Shown here: positions 3,733 through 5,309 of the stretch, in pieces | How the letters are laid out: the number at the start of each line of letters is the position of its first letter | Position numbering within the stretch: position 1 is the first letter of the stretch | Assembly (NCBI GenBank): GCA_012841735.1 | Contig: DUUE01000333.1 | Location: forward strand, 1 to 5,309 | Length of the DNA: 5,309 nt | Direction: 5' to 3' | From: Bacillota bacterium | Lineage (GTDB): Bacteria; Bacillota; Dethiobacteria; Dethiobacterales; Dethiobacteraceae | Made by a program: the position numbers and the translations under genes | Notes under the pieces: generated by a model | Database searches by the model: none | Seen by the model: only the letters and a program-made list of their open reading frames with translations | What the model was told of the DNA's origin: nothing

Positions 3733-5309
3733 ATGGAAAAATGGCTGCCGGCGATTCAGCAGCCGGCCGATTTAAAGAAGTTGAACCTGCAGCAGTTGAA
3801 TGAACTGGCTTGTGAAATTCGTGCTTTTTTGCTGGAAAAAGTGGCGAAAACCGGCGGCCATTTGGCACCCAACCTGGGCGTGGTGGAACTGACCATCGCC
3901 CTGCATACTGTTTTTAACAGCCCGCGGGACCAGATTATCTGGGATGTGGGCCACCAGAGCTATGTCCATAAACTGCTCACAGGCCGCAGGGACGGCTTTG
4001 ACACCCTGCGGCAGTTTGGCGGTATGAGCGGCTTTCCCAAAATGAGAGAAAGCGAGCATGACGTCTTCCAGACGGGACACAGTTCCACGTCCGTTTCCGC
4101 CGCCCTCGGCCTGGCCAAGGCACGCGACCTGCTGGGTGAAAAAAACCATATTATTGCCGTCATCGGCGACGGCTCCATGGGCGGCGGCATGGCTTTTGAA
4201 GCCCTCAATCATGCGGGGGAAATGAAAACAAACCTGATTGTCGTGCTGAATGACAATGAAATGTCCATCTCCCACAATGTGGGCGGGCTGGCGGCTTACC
4301 TGGGGCGCCTGCGCACCGACCCGAAATATTTCCGCCTGAAGGAAGACATTGAAGAGCTTTTGCGCCGCATCCCCGCCATCGGCGGCCGGGTGGTCAAGTC
4401 GGTGGAAAGGGTTAAAGATGCGATTAAAACATTAATTGTGCCGGGTATGCTGTTTGAAGAACTGGGATTTACCTACCTGGGGCCTTTGGACGGCCATAAC
4501 CTGGAAAAAATGCTGGGCGTGCTGCGCGGAGCGAAAAAACTGCACGGCCCTGTTTTGGTCCATGTGCTGACAAAGAAAGGCAAGGGTTTTGACTGTGCGG
4601 AAAACAATCCGGATTTATATCACGGCATAGGTCCTTTTGATCCCGCGGACCCTCCGCTGCAGGCCGTCCGCAACAGCGTCCCTACCTACACGGAAGTTTT
4701 CAGCGACTCGCTTGTCGGCCTGGGGGAAAAGAATAAAAAAGTCATTGCCATTACCGCCGCCATGGCCGCCGGGACGGGCCTTGCCGCTTTTGCCGCCCGG
4801 TTCCCGGAGCGTTTTTTTGACGTGGGCATCGCGGAGCAGCATGCCGTTACTTTTGCCGCCGGCATGGCGCGCAAAGGTTTCCGCCCGGTGGTGGCAATCT
4901 ATTCCACTTTTCTGCAGCGCGCCTACGATCAGATTGTGCATGACGTCTGCATGCAGGATTTGCCTGTCTTTTTTGCCCTGGACCGTGCCGGTGTGGTGGG
5001 CGAGGACGGGGAAACACACCAGGGAGTATTTGACCTGGCGTATTTGCGCCATATTCCCCGCATGTCCCTGATCGTGCCGCGGGATGAAAATATGTTGCAG
5101 CACGCCCTCCTGACCGGCCTTGCCCATGACGGGCCCTGTGCCGTCCGCTACCCGCGCGGCAGGGGGCTGGGCGTGCCCCTGGAAGAGCCGCGCAGGCTGC
5201 CCTGGGGCAGGGGAGAGCTGCTGCGCCCCGGACGGGACCTGACCATTCTGGCCGTGGGAACCATGGTCGCTCCCGCTCTGGAGGCGGCCGCCGCCCTGGA
5301 ACGGCGGGG
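3733..5309 (+). CDS. dxs: 1-deoxy-D-xylulose-5-phosphate synthase (3' partial)
   Basis: Thiamine diphosphate-dependent enzyme that joins pyruvate and glyceraldehyde 3-phosphate to DXP, the first step of the MEP isoprenoid pathway and a source for thiamine and pyridoxal synthesis. The frame runs unbroken for 525 residues to the window edge; the family is about 620-640, so roughly 100 C-terminal residues (transketolase C domain) are missing. Motifs are GGHLAPNLG (41-49), DVGHQSYVHK (71-80), GHSSTS (115-120) and the diphosphate/Mg site GDGSMGGGMAFEALNHAG (145-162) with LNDNEMSIS (172-180). Then come YLGPLDGHN (248-256), the pyrimidine domain FDVGIAEQHAV (362-372, catalytic Glu368), Arg396, Arg418 and DGETHQGVFDL (425-435, His429). 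The usual Thr of GDGxxTGG is Gly150 here. The ATG at 3733 is preceded by GAGG (3722-3725, overlapping the oapA stop) with 7 bases of spacing. It is likely cotranscribed with oapA. Confidence 0.97.
   Translation, partial: MEKWLPAIQQPADLKKLNLQQLNELACEIRAFLLEKVAKTGGHLAPNLGVVELTIALHTVFNSPRDQIIWDVGHQSYVHKLLTGRRDGFDTLRQFGGMSGFPKMRESEHDVFQTGHSSTSVSAALGLAKARDLLGEKNHIIAVIGDGSMGGGMAFEALNHAGEMKTNLIVVLNDNEMSISHNVGGLAAYLGRLRTDPKYFRLKEDIEELLRRIPAIGGRVVKSVERVKDAIKTLIVPGMLFEELGFTYLGPLDGHNLEKMLGVLRGAKKLHGPVLVHVLTKKGKGFDCAENNPDLYHGIGPFDPADPPLQAVRNSVPTYTEVFSDSLVGLGEKNKKVIAITAAMAAGTGLAAFAARFPERFFDVGIAEQHAVTFAAGMARKGFRPVVAIYSTFLQRAYDQIVHDVCMQDLPVFFALDRAGVVGEDGETHQGVFDLAYLRHIPRMSLIVPRDENMLQHALLTGLAHDGPCAVRYPRGRGLGVPLEEPRRLPWGRGELLRPGRDLTILAVGTMVAPALEAAAALERR

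Noticed and set aside
3772..5127. Several minus- and plus-strand open frames overlapping dxs
   Set aside because: All lie within the unbroken dxs frame that carries the complete set of Dxs motifs; they are shadows.
1..5309. CRISPR arrays, insertion sequences, tRNAs, attachment sites
   Set aside because: No regularly spaced repeats, transposase motifs, cloverleaf-like sequences or target-site duplications were seen; the window is a conserved housekeeping locus.

Overview
The window is a stretch of Bacillota (Firmicutes) chromosome carrying the locus of OLE RNA (Ornate, Large, Extremophilic RNA) with its protein partner OapA. Supporting this origin are strong AGGAGG-like ribosome binding sites, a GTG start, translational start/stop overlaps, the gene order xseA-xseB-ispA-[OLE]-oapA-dxs, and the phylogenetic range of OLE. 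By recall, OLE occurs mostly in anaerobic, thermophilic or alkaliphilic Bacillota. The GC-rich codon usage points to an anaerobic clostridial lineage (Moorella / Desulfotomaculum / Pelotomaculum-like) rather than an alkaliphilic Bacillus, but the genus is only inferred.

Layout. Positions 1-1064 hold the 3' part of xseA, the large subunit of exodeoxyribonuclease VII. Complete xseB (1061-1306) overlaps it by 4 bases. Complete ispA (1303-2184, a short-chain polyprenyl diphosphate synthase) overlaps xseB by 4 bases, so these three genes form a tight translationally coupled operon. A 945-base stretch without a convincing protein gene follows. It contains a GC-rich spacer (2185-2408), a sigma-A-type promoter with an extended -10 (2409-2437), and a roughly 565-nt structured RNA (about 2446-3009) that I identify as OLE RNA. 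After it come a second promoter-like element overlapping the RNA's 3' end (2994-3021) and a perfect 26-bp palindrome followed by a T-rich run (3050-3078), which looks like an intrinsic terminator. oapA (3130-3723) encodes the OLE-associated multi-pass membrane protein. dxs (3733-5309) begins 9 bases later and runs off the window end with about 525 residues visible.

How the parts work together. IspA and Dxs act at the two ends of isoprenoid precursor metabolism: Dxs makes 1-deoxy-D-xylulose 5-phosphate for the MEP pathway, and IspA condenses C5 units to farnesyl diphosphate. XseA/XseB form a single-strand DNA nuclease that often sits beside these genes in Bacillota. OLE RNA and OapA form a membrane-associated ribonucleoprotein that, in Bacillus halodurans, has been linked to tolerance of short-chain alcohols, cold and magnesium stress. 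OLE is a known but poorly understood system, so the core of the window is not undescribed. What looks locally distinctive is the regulatory layout. A promoter sits directly before OLE, and a promoter plus terminator lies between OLE and oapA, suggesting that RNA and partner protein can be expressed separately. All RNA structure statements come from hand pairing, and all family assignments come from motif recognition without database searches.
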